64,000 nucleotides of DNA. It comes from Gammaproteobacteria bacterium. Lineage in GTDB: Bacteria > Pseudomonadota > Gammaproteobacteria > Pseudomonadales > Azotimanducaceae. The position numbers were made by a program, and so were the translations under genes. The stretch lies in assembly GCA_026706385.1 (NCBI GenBank), contig JAPOYV010000073.1, positions 37,131 through 101,130 on the forward strand, written 5' to 3'. The notes under the pieces were generated by a model, which saw only the letters and a list, made by a program, of their open reading frames with translations, was not told the origin of the DNA and searched no databases. Below are positions 9,978 to 18,064 of the stretch, one piece after another (position 1 is the stretch's first letter; each line of letters begins with the position of its first letter).

Positions 9978-12410
9978 ATGAACGAAACCAACGACGAGGG
10001 GCTGCTCGATCGGGCGTTGCGCGCCGTGCGCGACGACGTGCCCGACGCCGGGGCCGAAGCCGAGGCGCTGCGCCGGGCGACGGCCGCGTTGTCGAGCGAC
10101 TCCAGGGTGATCGACAACTACGCTGCATTGATCCCCGAGTATCGGGCAGGGACGTTGAGCGCCGAACGGCGGCTGCTCTTCGAGGAAGAGTTGAACAGTT
10201 CCGTGGCCCTGCGACGTGCTTTGCGTGACGCGGGGCGGACCTTGCGAACACGCGCCCGGCGGCCTGCGCAACCGCACCGCAACCGGGGCGCCTGGCCTTG
10301 GGCGGCGGCGGTAGCGCTGGCCGTTGCGGCCGGTTTCGCGCTCGTTTATGCGGCCCTTCCCGTTGCCGACCAATCCCGGCTCGCGCGGGTAGATAGCTCC
10401 GCGGGCGTTCTCTATCGCGTCGCCGACAACGGCTTGAGCCGCCTGTCGGGCGGCGACTGGGTGTCGGGCAACGAGGTCCTGCGAACCGGGAAGCAAGGCT
10501 CGACTTGGCTTGCGCTGGACGACGGTTCGGTCCTGGAGATCGAGGCGCGCACCCAGTTGCGTCTGCGCCGCCAGCGCCAGGGCAACCGGGTGCACGTGGA
10601 TCGGGGCCGCGTCATCGTTCAGGCCGCCGCCCAGGGCGGCGACACGCTGGAGGTGGCGACGGACGATGTCGTGGTCGCGGTCAAGGGGACGGTGTTCGGG
10701 CTCAGCCACGGCACCAAGGGCACGCGCGTCGCCGTGGTCGAGGGGGAGGTGGAAGTGCGTTCGAGCGGCAGCCGCAAGAGTCTGCGCGCGGGCGAACAGT
10801 TCGACACGCGCGGCGTCGTCGCCTCGAGCGTGGTCGAGGACGTCGCCTGGAGCGCCGACGCCGACCGCTATGCCGACATGCTTGCCGAGTACACCGCGCT
10901 CCGGCGCGAACTGGGCACGCTGCTGAGAGCGAGGCCGCGCCACTCGCCACGCCTGCTGGATCTGGTGCCGAACGACACGGTGGCCTACGCCGCCATCCCG
11001 AATGCGCCTGCGAAGATCGCCAAGGGCTACGAGCTGGTCCGCACACGTTTCGTGGATGCCGAGGTACGGGCCTCGGTCGACGAATACGTCGAGTGGCTGG
11101 CCGAAGTGGCCGACTACCTCGGCGAGGAGACGGTGGTCGCGTACCGGCAGGCGGACGCGCCGCCGGTGTTGCTGGCCGAGGTCAGTCGCGAGGGACTTGA
11201 CCCCGATCTCGTGGCCGAGGTCGAGTTGCCGGAGGGCATCGACGTGGAGGTGGTTGGTTCGCCGGACTTGGCGCGCGAAGGCGTGCTCTCGGCGTGGCTC
11301 ACCGAGGATTTGCTGGTGGTCTCCAGCGATCCGGGCGCACTGCGCCAGGTCGAGGCGCTGCAGGGCGGTGCCGACCACGCCTTTGCAGACGGCAAGCTTT
11401 ACGCGCGGCTTAAGGAGGGATATGCCCGCGGTGCCTACTACTTGGGCGGCATCGACCTCGCAGCCCCTCGCCTAGAAGGGCTCGCGGGTGTCGGCATCGC
11501 CGGTGCCGAGACGCTGATCGTGGAGGGGCTTGCCGAGGACGATCGGACGCGGCTGACGGCGGAGGTCCGGTTCCTTGGCAACGTCCCCGAGGCGCTGACC
11601 TGGCTGGACGAGCCCGGTCCGATGGGCGCGCTCGAGTTCTTCGCGCCGGACGCGGAGATCGCGGCCGCGCTGCTACTCGGCAACGTCGACGAACTCGCGG
11701 CGCTCCTCAAGCAATCCGACGATGCGCAGGCGATGGACGAGTTCGGTTCCCTCGACTTCGTGGAGGATTGGGTGCGCGCAGCGGGCGGCGAACTGGCGAT
11801 CGGCTTCGACGGCGCGCTGCTGCCCACGCCAACGTGGCAGGCCGTGGTCGAGGTCTACGATCGGGAGGCGTTCCAGCTTGGCATCGAAACCGCTGCGACG
11901 CGGCTCAACGAACGCGCGGCGCGACAGGGTGACGAGACCCGCGCGACGCTGGTGACCGACACCACCGGACCCTATCCGGTCGTGCAACTGAGCGTCGGTC
12001 TGCTGTCCGCGCACTACGCGTACTTCGACGGCTTTCTTGTCGCGGCGGCGAGCCCGGCCTTGCTGGAGCAGGCGCGGCGGACGTACGAGTCCGGCGTGAC
12101 GCTGCCGGGTTCGCGCCGATTCCGGGAACTGCTGCCCGACGACACCTATCTCGACTTCTCAGCGGTTGGCTATACGGAGTTCGGCGACTTGACCGGCAGC
12201 GTGCGGACGTTGCTGCAGGACGCGATTCCCGCCGAGCGCCAGGCGGTCATGGACATCCTCGCCGAGGCCGGGCCATGGATGCATGCCGTCTATCGAGGAC
12301 CCGACCGCATCAGGGTGGTCGTCAACGGTCCCCTTGGACTGTCATTGCCAGAGTTGGCCATACTCGCGGGCATGAGTGCAGGTGCCATACCCGGGAGCGG
12401 CGGGACTTGA
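9978..12410 (+). CDS. FecR-domain membrane protein, putative anti-sigma regulator with large periplasmic domain
   Basis: An 810-residue protein. Residues 1-100 form a cytoplasmic part resembling the anti-sigma fold (YRAGTLSAERRLLFEEELN) but without the zinc-binding His/Cys. A single membrane helix spans about 104-128. A FecR-like domain follows at about 140-285 (GDWVSGNEVLRTG, AVKGTVFGLSHG, VVEGEVEVRSSG, LRAGEQF). The remaining 500 residues, predicted periplasmic, resemble nothing I can name with certainty; they are acidic and lack repeats or cysteines. The start has a GGAGGAG site at 9967-9973. Position between the ECF sigma and two ABC modules suggests it senses an envelope condition and controls the sigma factor. 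Fused FecR proteins of this size are unusual. Confidence 0.8.
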   Translation: MNETNDEGLLDRALRAVRDDVPDAGAEAEALRRATAALSSDSRVIDNYAALIPEYRAGTLSAERRLLFEEELNSSVALRRALRDAGRTLRTRARRPAQPHRNRGAWPWAAAVALAVAAGFALVYAALPVADQSRLARVDSSAGVLYRVADNGLSRLSGGDWVSGNEVLRTGKQGSTWLALDDGSVLEIEARTQLRLRRQRQGNRVHVDRGRVIVQAAAQGGDTLEVATDDVVVAVKGTVFGLSHGTKGTRVAVVEGEVEVRSSGSRKSLRAGEQFDTRGVVASSVVEDVAWSADADRYADMLAEYTALRRELGTLLRARPRHSPRLLDLVPNDTVAYAAIPNAPAKIAKGYELVRTRFVDAEVRASVDEYVEWLAEVADYLGEETVVAYRQADAPPVLLAEVSREGLDPDLVAEVELPEGIDVEVVGSPDLAREGVLSAWLTEDLLVVSSDPGALRQVEALQGGADHAFADGKLYARLKEGYARGAYYLGGIDLAAPRLEGLAGVGIAGAETLIVEGLAEDDRTRLTAEVRFLGNVPEALTWLDEPGPMGALEFFAPDAEIAAALLLGNVDELAALLKQSDDAQAMDEFGSLDFVEDWVRAAGGELAIGFDGALLPTPTWQAVVEVYDREAFQLGIETAATRLNERAARQGDETRATLVTDTTGPYPVVQLSVGLLSAHYAYFDGFLVAAASPALLEQARRTYESGVTLPGSRRFRELLPDDTYLDFSAVGYTEFGDLTGSVRTLLQDAIPAERQAVMDILAEAGPWMHAVYRGPDRIRVVVNGPLGLSLPELAILAGMSAGAIPGSGGT

Positions 12411-13348
12411 GTGAACCGTGGGCGGAGTTTGACGGCCTCGGCGTCGACTTGGGTGGCCGGACGATCCTCGATGGCTTGAACGCCCGCATCCAGGGCCGCT
12501 GCATCGGCCTGCTCGGTCCCAACGGCGCTGGCAAGACCACGCTCTTGAATACCTTGCTCGGGTTCTTAAGGCCCAGTCGGGGAAGCGCCCGCCTGTTCGG
12601 TCACGACGTCGTCCGCGAGACGCAGGCGGTGCGTGCGTTGATCGGCTACATGCCGGAACGGGACAGCTTCATCGCGGGCATGACGGGCGTGCGCTTCGTA
12701 CGGTTCATGGCGGAACTGTCGGGCCTCGGCGCGCAGGATGCGCTCGACCGCGCCCATCAGGCGTTGTTCAGCGTTGGCTTGGGCGAGGCGCGCTACCGCA
12801 ACATCGAAACCTACTCGTCCGGCATGAAGCAACTCGTCAAGTTGGCCCAAGCCATAGCGCACGCGCCGCGACTGTTGCTGCTCGACGAGCCTACCAACGG
12901 CCTCGACGCGACCGGTCGCGAGCGCATGCTGGGCTTGATTCGGGAGCTTCGCGACGAGGGCAGCACGCGCTTCGTGGTGTCCTCGCACCTGCTGCCCGAC
13001 GTGGAGGCCTGCTGCGACGAGGTCGTCCTGCTCAAGGACGGACGGATCGCGAACCACTGCGACCTCGCGGCGGAGCGGCGCAGCAACCGGCGCTTTCTGT
13101 TTCTCAAGGTGAAGGGCGACGAAGCGGGATTCGCCGATGGGCTGGTCAAGCTCGGCTGCGAAGTCGCGCGCAGCAGCGACCGGCAGTTGAAGGCCGTGCT
13201 GCCGGACGGCGTCGACGTCCGCGACCTGTATGCGCTCGCCGGCACGCTGTCGGTGCAGATCCGCCAGCTCGACCACAAGCGCGACTCGTTGCAGGACATC
13301 TTCCTGCGCACGATGGCCGATGCCGATCGCGCGGAAGCCGCTGGGTGA
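12407..13348 (+). CDS. ABC transporter ATP-binding protein (first pair)
   Basis: A 313-residue ATPase with Walker A GPNGAGKTT at 37-45, signature YSSGMKQLVKLAQ and Walker B LLLLDEPTNGLD, the ABC-2 export type. The C-terminal 90 residues form the accessory domain often seen in DrrA/CcmA-like ATPases. I chose TTG 12407: it overlaps the upstream TGA as TTGA, follows GGGAG at 12392-12396, and gives a normal N-terminus; the longer in-frame reading lies inside the FecR-like gene. It should power the permease encoded directly after it; the exported substrate is unknown. Confidence 0.9.
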   Translation: MSEPWAEFDGLGVDLGGRTILDGLNARIQGRCIGLLGPNGAGKTTLLNTLLGFLRPSRGSARLFGHDVVRETQAVRALIGYMPERDSFIAGMTGVRFVRFMAELSGLGAQDALDRAHQALFSVGLGEARYRNIETYSSGMKQLVKLAQAIAHAPRLLLLDEPTNGLDATGRERMLGLIRELRDEGSTRFVVSSHLLPDVEACCDEVVLLKDGRIANHCDLAAERRSNRRFLFLKVKGDEAGFADGLVKLGCEVARSSDRQLKAVLPDGVDVRDLYALAGTLSVQIRQLDHKRDSLQDIFLRTMADADRAEAAG

Positions 13349-14214
13349 CCTCCGCATCCACCGACCTGCGCACCGCGCGGCGCCCTGCAGCGTGGCGGGG
13401 ACGTAGCCGCCCGACCGACCGGCCTTCGGCGGCGGCCGGCGCCTACGTGATCGCCCGCTTTGCACTCGCGGCGACCATGCGCTCGCGGCTGTTCGTCGCG
13501 TTCCTGGTCGCCTGCATCGTGCCCAGTCTCGTGCTACTGATCGCCGTCTACCTGCGCTACAACGTCGCTGCCATCGAAGAAGCGGAAACGGCCATTAGCA
13601 CCGTGCTGGACCTCGATGCGTGGCTCTTCGAGACGGCGCTCGAGATCGCCCAGGCCGTGACGTTCCTGGTCGTCCTCGTGGTGGGGCCTGCGCTGGTGGC
13701 CCCGGACCTGGCCAACAACGCGATGCCCCTCTACCTTTCGCGACCGGTCCCCCGGCGCGCCTACGTGGTCGGGAAACTCCTGGTCCTCTTGGGTCTCTGC
13801 GTGGCCGTGGGACTGGGTCCCGGCCTGCTCCTCATCGTCGTGAACGCGGGCTACGGCGGCGAAGTCGATTGGCTCGGCGCCGCCCGCCTGGCGTCGGCGT
13901 TCACGGCCAGCCTGCTGGCCTGGACGGTCTGCCTGTCGATGCTGGCGCTGGCGATCTCCGCTTGGGTGAAATGGCGGCCTGCGGCGACCTTGGGGCTGCT
14001 CAGTGCATACATCGTGACGACGACCCTCGATGATGTGCTCCAATCGGCGCTCGGCGGTCGGACGGCGAGCTTCCTCGACCTGGCCGATGCCGTGCAGGCC
14101 ATTTCGGCCACGCTCGCAGGTGTCGGCGAACCGGCGATGCCGGCCACGCTCGCCGGCATGGTCGTTGCCGGCTTGGCGGCGCTCGCGACGTGGGCGCTGG
14201 CACTCAGATTATGA
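13345..14214 (+). CDS. ABC-2 type transporter permease (first pair)
   Basis: A 289-residue membrane protein with about six predicted helices after a 30-residue Arg/Pro-rich cytoplasmic N-terminus. It contains ANNAMPLYLSRPVPRRAYVVGKLL, the cytoplasmic loop pattern typical of ABC-2 permeases (a loop with SRP-R preceding a membrane helix). GTG 13345 overlaps the ATPase stop as GTGA, so the pair is translationally coupled. It probably forms the membrane channel for the upstream ATPase. Confidence 0.87.
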   Translation: MTSASTDLRTARRPAAWRGRSRPTDRPSAAAGAYVIARFALAATMRSRLFVAFLVACIVPSLVLLIAVYLRYNVAAIEEAETAISTVLDLDAWLFETALEIAQAVTFLVVLVVGPALVAPDLANNAMPLYLSRPVPRRAYVVGKLLVLLGLCVAVGLGPGLLLIVVNAGYGGEVDWLGAARLASAFTASLLAWTVCLSMLALAISAWVKWRPAATLGLLSAYIVTTTLDDVLQSALGGRTASFLDLADAVQAISATLAGVGEPAMPATLAGMVVAGLAALATWALALRL

Positions 14215-15191
14215 ACGCAGAGATCCGTCTGGACGACGTATCGAAGTTCTATGGCGAGGTGATGGGCGTCAACGGCATCACGGCCACCCTCGAACCTGGC
14301 GTGACGGGCCTGGTCGGCCCCAACGGTGCGGGCAAGTCGACCCTCATGAGTCTCATCGCCGGCCTCGTGCGACCGAGCCGAGGACGTATCGACGTGCTCG
14401 GGCGGTCGGCCGAGCACCCGCGCCTGTTCGCTGGCGACGTAGGCTACTGTGCGCAGTACGACGCCTTCCCGCCGGGCATCAGCGCCCGACAGTTCATGGC
14501 GGGCTCGCTGCGTCTCTACGGCTATACGGCGAGAGAAGCGGAGGAGGGGGCGACCATCGCCTTGGAGCGGGTCGGCCTCGGCGACGCGGCGGATCGGCGC
14601 ATCGATGTCTACAGCAAGGGTATGCGCCAGGCCCTGAAGGTGGCGCGCGCGATCGGGCACGGACCGCGTGTGCTGCTCCTCGATGAGCCGCTCAACGGAC
14701 TCGACCCGCAAGCCCGGGCCGAGGCGACCGCGCTGTTCCGCGCGTTCGCGGACGACGGCGCCCACGTGCTCATCTCCAGCCACATCCTCCACGAAGTGGA
14801 TGCCGTCTCCGACCGCGTCGTGTTCCTCGACGGCGGCTACCTCGTCGCCTCCGGGAACGTGGCGGAGATTCGTGACGAGGCGCCAATGGACGCCGCCCTA
14901 GCCGCAGACGCTGCCCATGGGCAGACCCGCCCGGCGCGCGTCTCGATCCGCTGCGACCGCGGGGCGCATGTGGCTTCGCGCCTGTTCGCGCTCGATGCCG
15001 CTACTGAAGTGCGCTTGCACGACGATGGGGGCGGTCTGTCCGTGCGCACATCCGATGCGGACGCGTTCTTTCTGACGCTTGGCCAACTCGTGTGCTCGGA
15101 TGGCGTGCGCATCGAGGGCGTGACGCCGGTGGACGCGTCCGTCGAGGCCGTCTATGCGGACTTGGTCTCTGCGCCGGCCCCGGAGCGTTGA
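14211..15191 (+). CDS. ABC transporter ATP-binding protein (second pair)
   Basis: A 326-residue ATPase with Walker A GPNGAGKST at 36-44, signature YSKGMRQALKVAR and Walker B VLLLDEPLNGLD, followed by a C-terminal accessory domain of about 100 residues. It is clearly a paralogue of, but not close to, the first ATPase of the operon. ATG 14211 overlaps the preceding permease stop as ATGA. Having two ATPase/permease pairs in series suggests either a hetero-oligomeric exporter or two exporters under one sigma factor. Confidence 0.9.
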   Translation: MNAEIRLDDVSKFYGEVMGVNGITATLEPGVTGLVGPNGAGKSTLMSLIAGLVRPSRGRIDVLGRSAEHPRLFAGDVGYCAQYDAFPPGISARQFMAGSLRLYGYTAREAEEGATIALERVGLGDAADRRIDVYSKGMRQALKVARAIGHGPRVLLLDEPLNGLDPQARAEATALFRAFADDGAHVLISSHILHEVDAVSDRVVFLDGGYLVASGNVAEIRDEAPMDAALAADAAHGQTRPARVSIRCDRGAHVASRLFALDAATEVRLHDDGGGLSVRTSDADAFFLTLGQLVCSDGVRIEGVTPVDASVEAVYADLVSAPAPER

Positions 15192-15988
15192 TGGACGCGA
15201 TGCCCGCGCCGAGTCCGGCTCCGTTCGTCCGCCAGGTGGGGGCGGTATTCCGCATCGAGGTGTCCAGGATCATGCGGCCGCGCCACTCGCTGCCGGCCTT
15301 CCTGCTCGCGGCGCTACCGGTCGGTGTCGCGGCGGCGGTAAGCGCGCATGTCACCCTCGACCGCGGCGGCGCCTTTCCGGCCGTGTTCTACAACCTGCTG
15401 CTCGGCGTGACCGTCTTCTTCGGCTGTGCGTTCATCTTCACCAAGCTATTCCGCGCGGAGATCCTGGAACGCACGCTGCACTACTACCTGCTGGCGCCGA
15501 TACGGCGCGAAGCACTGCTGCTCGGCAAGTACGCGGCGGGCGTGGTCGTGTCCTGGGCGTTGTTCGGCGGCGCGACGGTCGTGGCTTGCGTGCTCCTGTT
15601 CGGGCTACCCGCGACACTGCCCTGGGAATGGACGGCGTCACTGCTTCGGGATCTCGGCACGACGCTGCTGGCCTGCGTGGCCTACGGGGCCGTGTTCCTG
15701 CTTTTCGGCCTGCTGTTCGCGAATCCGATCCTGCCCGTGGCGGGTCTGCTGGCGTGGGAAGGCCTCCACTTCCTGCTGCCGCCGACGTTGCAGGCGTTCA
15801 GCGTGCGCTACTACCTGGGCGCTTTGACATCGGTACCGCTACCCGTCCCGGACGGGCCGTTTGCGATTCTGGTGCGGTCGCCGCAGCCGTGGGTTTCCGT
15901 GCTCACGCTGCTCGCCCTGACCGTCGTCGGGCTCGCATTGGGGGCGTGGCGCCTACGCCGGTTGGAGGTTCGCTACACGGACGACTGA
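15191..15988 (+). CDS. ABC transporter permease (second pair)
   Basis: A 265-residue hydrophobic protein with about six predicted membrane helices and the loop FTKLFRAEILERTLHYYLLAPIRREALLLGKY, the coupling region of ABC-2 permeases. ATG 15191 shares its A with the TGA of the ATPase gene. It is the last gene of the sigma-FecR-ABC operon; the next gene is on the other strand, ten bases away. No clear terminator hairpin is seen between them. Confidence 0.86.
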   Translation: MDAMPAPSPAPFVRQVGAVFRIEVSRIMRPRHSLPAFLLAALPVGVAAAVSAHVTLDRGGAFPAVFYNLLLGVTVFFGCAFIFTKLFRAEILERTLHYYLLAPIRREALLLGKYAAGVVVSWALFGGATVVACVLLFGLPATLPWEWTASLLRDLGTTLLACVAYGAVFLLFGLLFANPILPVAGLLAWEGLHFLLPPTLQAFSVRYYLGALTSVPLPVPDGPFAILVRSPQPWVSVLTLLALTVVGLALGAWRLRRLEVRYTDD

Positions 15989-15998
15989 CGTGGGTCGC

Positions 15999-17399
15999 TC
16001 AGGCTTCGGCGTAACGGCGTATCCGCCGCTCGCTCCGGGACAGGATCGCCAGCCTGGTATTGAGGCTGATGGTCGCGATCCCGAAGCCCGTGATGAGGCC
16101 CCACCAGAAGCCAGAGACGCCCCAAGGCTCCAAACCGAACAGTCCGTAACCCAGTACGCTGCCAACCGGGATTCCGATGCCCCAATGGGAGCAGAGCACG
16201 ATCCCCATGGGGATGCGCACGTCCTTGTAGCCGCGTAGGCAGCCGATGGCCGTGGTCTGCGTGTCGTCGACGAACTGGTAGAGGGCGAGGATGATCAACA
16301 GCGCCGAGGCGCTCGCGAGGACGTTCATATCCGTCGTGTAGAAGCCTGCGATCGTGTCGCGGAGCAGCAGCAGCACGCTGGCGGCAAAGACCGCGAACGT
16401 AAGCGCAGCAGCGAGCGCGACGTAGACGGAACGGCGCGCGCCGGCGTAGTCCTTCGCCCCCACGTTGTAGCCCGCGCGGATGGTCGCCGCGACACCGAGC
16501 GCGACCGGGATCATGGACGTGACGCTACCGACGTTGAAAACGACCTGGTGCGCCGCAACGGCCTCGACGCTGAGCCGGCCGATCAGGAGCGTGACCACCG
16601 AGAAGACGGTGCCCTCGAAGAACATGGTGATGCCGATCGGCACGCCAAGCCTCACCAGTCGCCAGATGACCCGGAAGTCCGGCAGGGAGAACTCGGAAAA
16701 GGCGCCCGCCCGTTGCACGCGCGAGTAGCGCACGATGAAGATCATGGCGAATAGCTGGAGCCACATGACGATGGCGCTGGAAATCCCGCAGCCGGCGCCG
16801 CCCATGGCGGGGATGCCGAGGCCGCCGTACACGAAGAGGTAGTTGAGGGGCAACTTCAATGCCAGTCCGCCGAATGCCACGATCATCGACGGCGTCGTCC
16901 ACGACAGCCCTTCGCAGAGGTAGCGCAGGACGAAGAAGGCTATGGTCGGCACGACGCCGAAGCTCATGTATTTCAGGTAGGCGGTGGCGACGGGGATGGC
17001 GGCTTCGTCGACCCCGATCAGGCGGTAGCCCGCCTCGCCGAACTGCATGAGTCCCATCGCCAGCAAGCCGCCGACGACCGCGATCCAGAGGGCCTGACGG
17101 ACCACGGCGCCGCCGCGCGCTTCGTCGCCGGCGCCGTGCATCTGGGACATCGTGGGCGTGACGGCCATGGCGATGCCGGCGAGGAGCACGACCGGCGGGA
17201 AGTAGAAGTTGCCGCCGAGGGCGACGCCCGCGAGATCCGTGGGGCTGACCCGCCCTGCCATGATGGAGTCGATGACGCCGATCCCCATCTGGGAGAGCTG
17301 GGTGAGGATGATCGGCACGCCCAAGGTACCGAAGAGCTTCAGCTCGGTTACGACCCGGCCGTCGCTTTCCATGGGACGGTTCGGGTCGCCTTGGGACAT
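15999..17399 (-). CDS. MATE family multidrug efflux transporter
   Basis: A 466-residue, twelve-helix protein of the NorM branch. The N-terminus has LGVPIILTQLSQMGIGVIDSIMAGRVSPTDLAGVALG, the classic first-helix MATE pattern, and the second half repeats it (LVRLGVPIGITMFFEG). These transporters expel cationic drugs in exchange for sodium ions or protons across the inner membrane. The substrate is not predictable. It lies 75 bases downstream of the glyoxalase gene on the same strand and could share its transcript. Confidence 0.94.
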   Translation of the reverse strand: MSQGDPNRPMESDGRVVTELKLFGTLGVPIILTQLSQMGIGVIDSIMAGRVSPTDLAGVALGGNFYFPPVVLLAGIAMAVTPTMSQMHGAGDEARGGAVVRQALWIAVVGGLLAMGLMQFGEAGYRLIGVDEAAIPVATAYLKYMSFGVVPTIAFFVLRYLCEGLSWTTPSMIVAFGGLALKLPLNYLFVYGGLGIPAMGGAGCGISSAIVMWLQLFAMIFIVRYSRVQRAGAFSEFSLPDFRVIWRLVRLGVPIGITMFFEGTVFSVVTLLIGRLSVEAVAAHQVVFNVGSVTSMIPVALGVAATIRAGYNVGAKDYAGARRSVYVALAAALTFAVFAASVLLLLRDTIAGFYTTDMNVLASASALLIILALYQFVDDTQTTAIGCLRGYKDVRIPMGIVLCSHWGIGIPVGSVLGYGLFGLEPWGVSGFWWGLITGFGIATISLNTRLAILSRSERRIRRYAEA

Positions 17400-17474
17400 G
17401 GCAGCCTCTAGGCCGGTGGCGTCGGCAGGCCCACGAGGCTAAGCCAGGCTGACCGAAGGGGACAAGCCCATCCC

Positions 17475-17870
17475 CTACTGGTACCGGCCGTGGCGCTCCA
17501 GCACCTCGATCTTGTAGCCGTCGGGATCCTCCACGAAGAAGAAACGTGCCAGCAACGCCCCGTCCCGGTGCAGTTCACTCACCGGCCTGGGGTTGAACCC
17601 CGCGTCATCGAAGCGCTCCCGCTCGGTGGCGCAGTCGTCGACCACCATGGCGACGTGGCCGTAGCCGGAGCCGTGCGTATAGGCCCCTTCCTGGTCGTGG
17701 TTCCAGGTGAGTTCGAGCTCGAAGTCGTTCTCGGGGTTGCGCAGGTACACGAGCGTGAAATCGTCGAAGTCCACGCGCTCGGCCACCTTGAGGCCGAACG
17801 CCCGGTCGTAGAAGTCGATGGAGCGGTCCAGTTCCTGCACGCGGATCATCGTGTGAATGGCCTTTGCCAT
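17475..17870 (-). CDS. gloA: Glyoxalase I (lactoylglutathione lyase)-like protein
   Basis: A 131-residue protein of the VOC fold, the size of bacterial GloA (about 135). Two beta-alpha-beta-beta-beta units are visible, and the four expected metal ligands are in place: H6 (AIHTMIRV), the Glu in FELELTWNHD, the His in GYGHVAMVVDD and the Glu in GYKIEVLER. It would convert the methylglyoxal-glutathione hemithioacetal to S-lactoylglutathione in the cytoplasm. A GGGAGAG site lies just before the ATG. The 194 bases upstream, up to the receptor gene, contain no gene. Confidence 0.9.
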   Translation of the reverse strand: MAKAIHTMIRVQELDRSIDFYDRAFGLKVAERVDFDDFTLVYLRNPENDFELELTWNHDQEGAYTHGSGYGHVAMVVDDCATERERFDDAGFNPRPVSELHRDGALLARFFFVEDPDGYKIEVLERHGRYQ

Positions 17871-18039
17871 GGCGCTCTCCCGGGGCGAAGGGGACGACGA
17901 TTATTGGCACGAAAGGGGCGTGGAAGCAAACCTCGATCACCGCCTGGGCACCTCTCCAGCGGGTGTGCGCCAGGGTGCGCCGGGCCGAGCGAGCGCCGAA
18001 TCAGCTTGCTCCGATGGTCGATCAGGAACAGAATAAGAA

Positions 18040-18058
18040 GTCCTCTTGAGGGGAGGAC
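18040..18058 (+). promoter_or_regulatory. Hairpin that includes the ribosome binding site of the TonB-dependent receptor
   Basis: GTCCTC (18040-18045) pairs with GAGGAC (18053-18058) around a 7-base loop. The right arm and loop contain the strong site AGGGGAGGA, which sits seven bases before ATG 18065. Folding would hide the site, so translation may depend on opening the stem. Confidence 0.4.
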
Positions 18059-18064
18059 AAAATC

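Noticed and set aside
9747..11378. Long antisense open frame over the sigma-factor and FecR-like genes.
   Set aside because: The opposite strand has clear domains; the antisense protein shows no motif and low-complexity composition.
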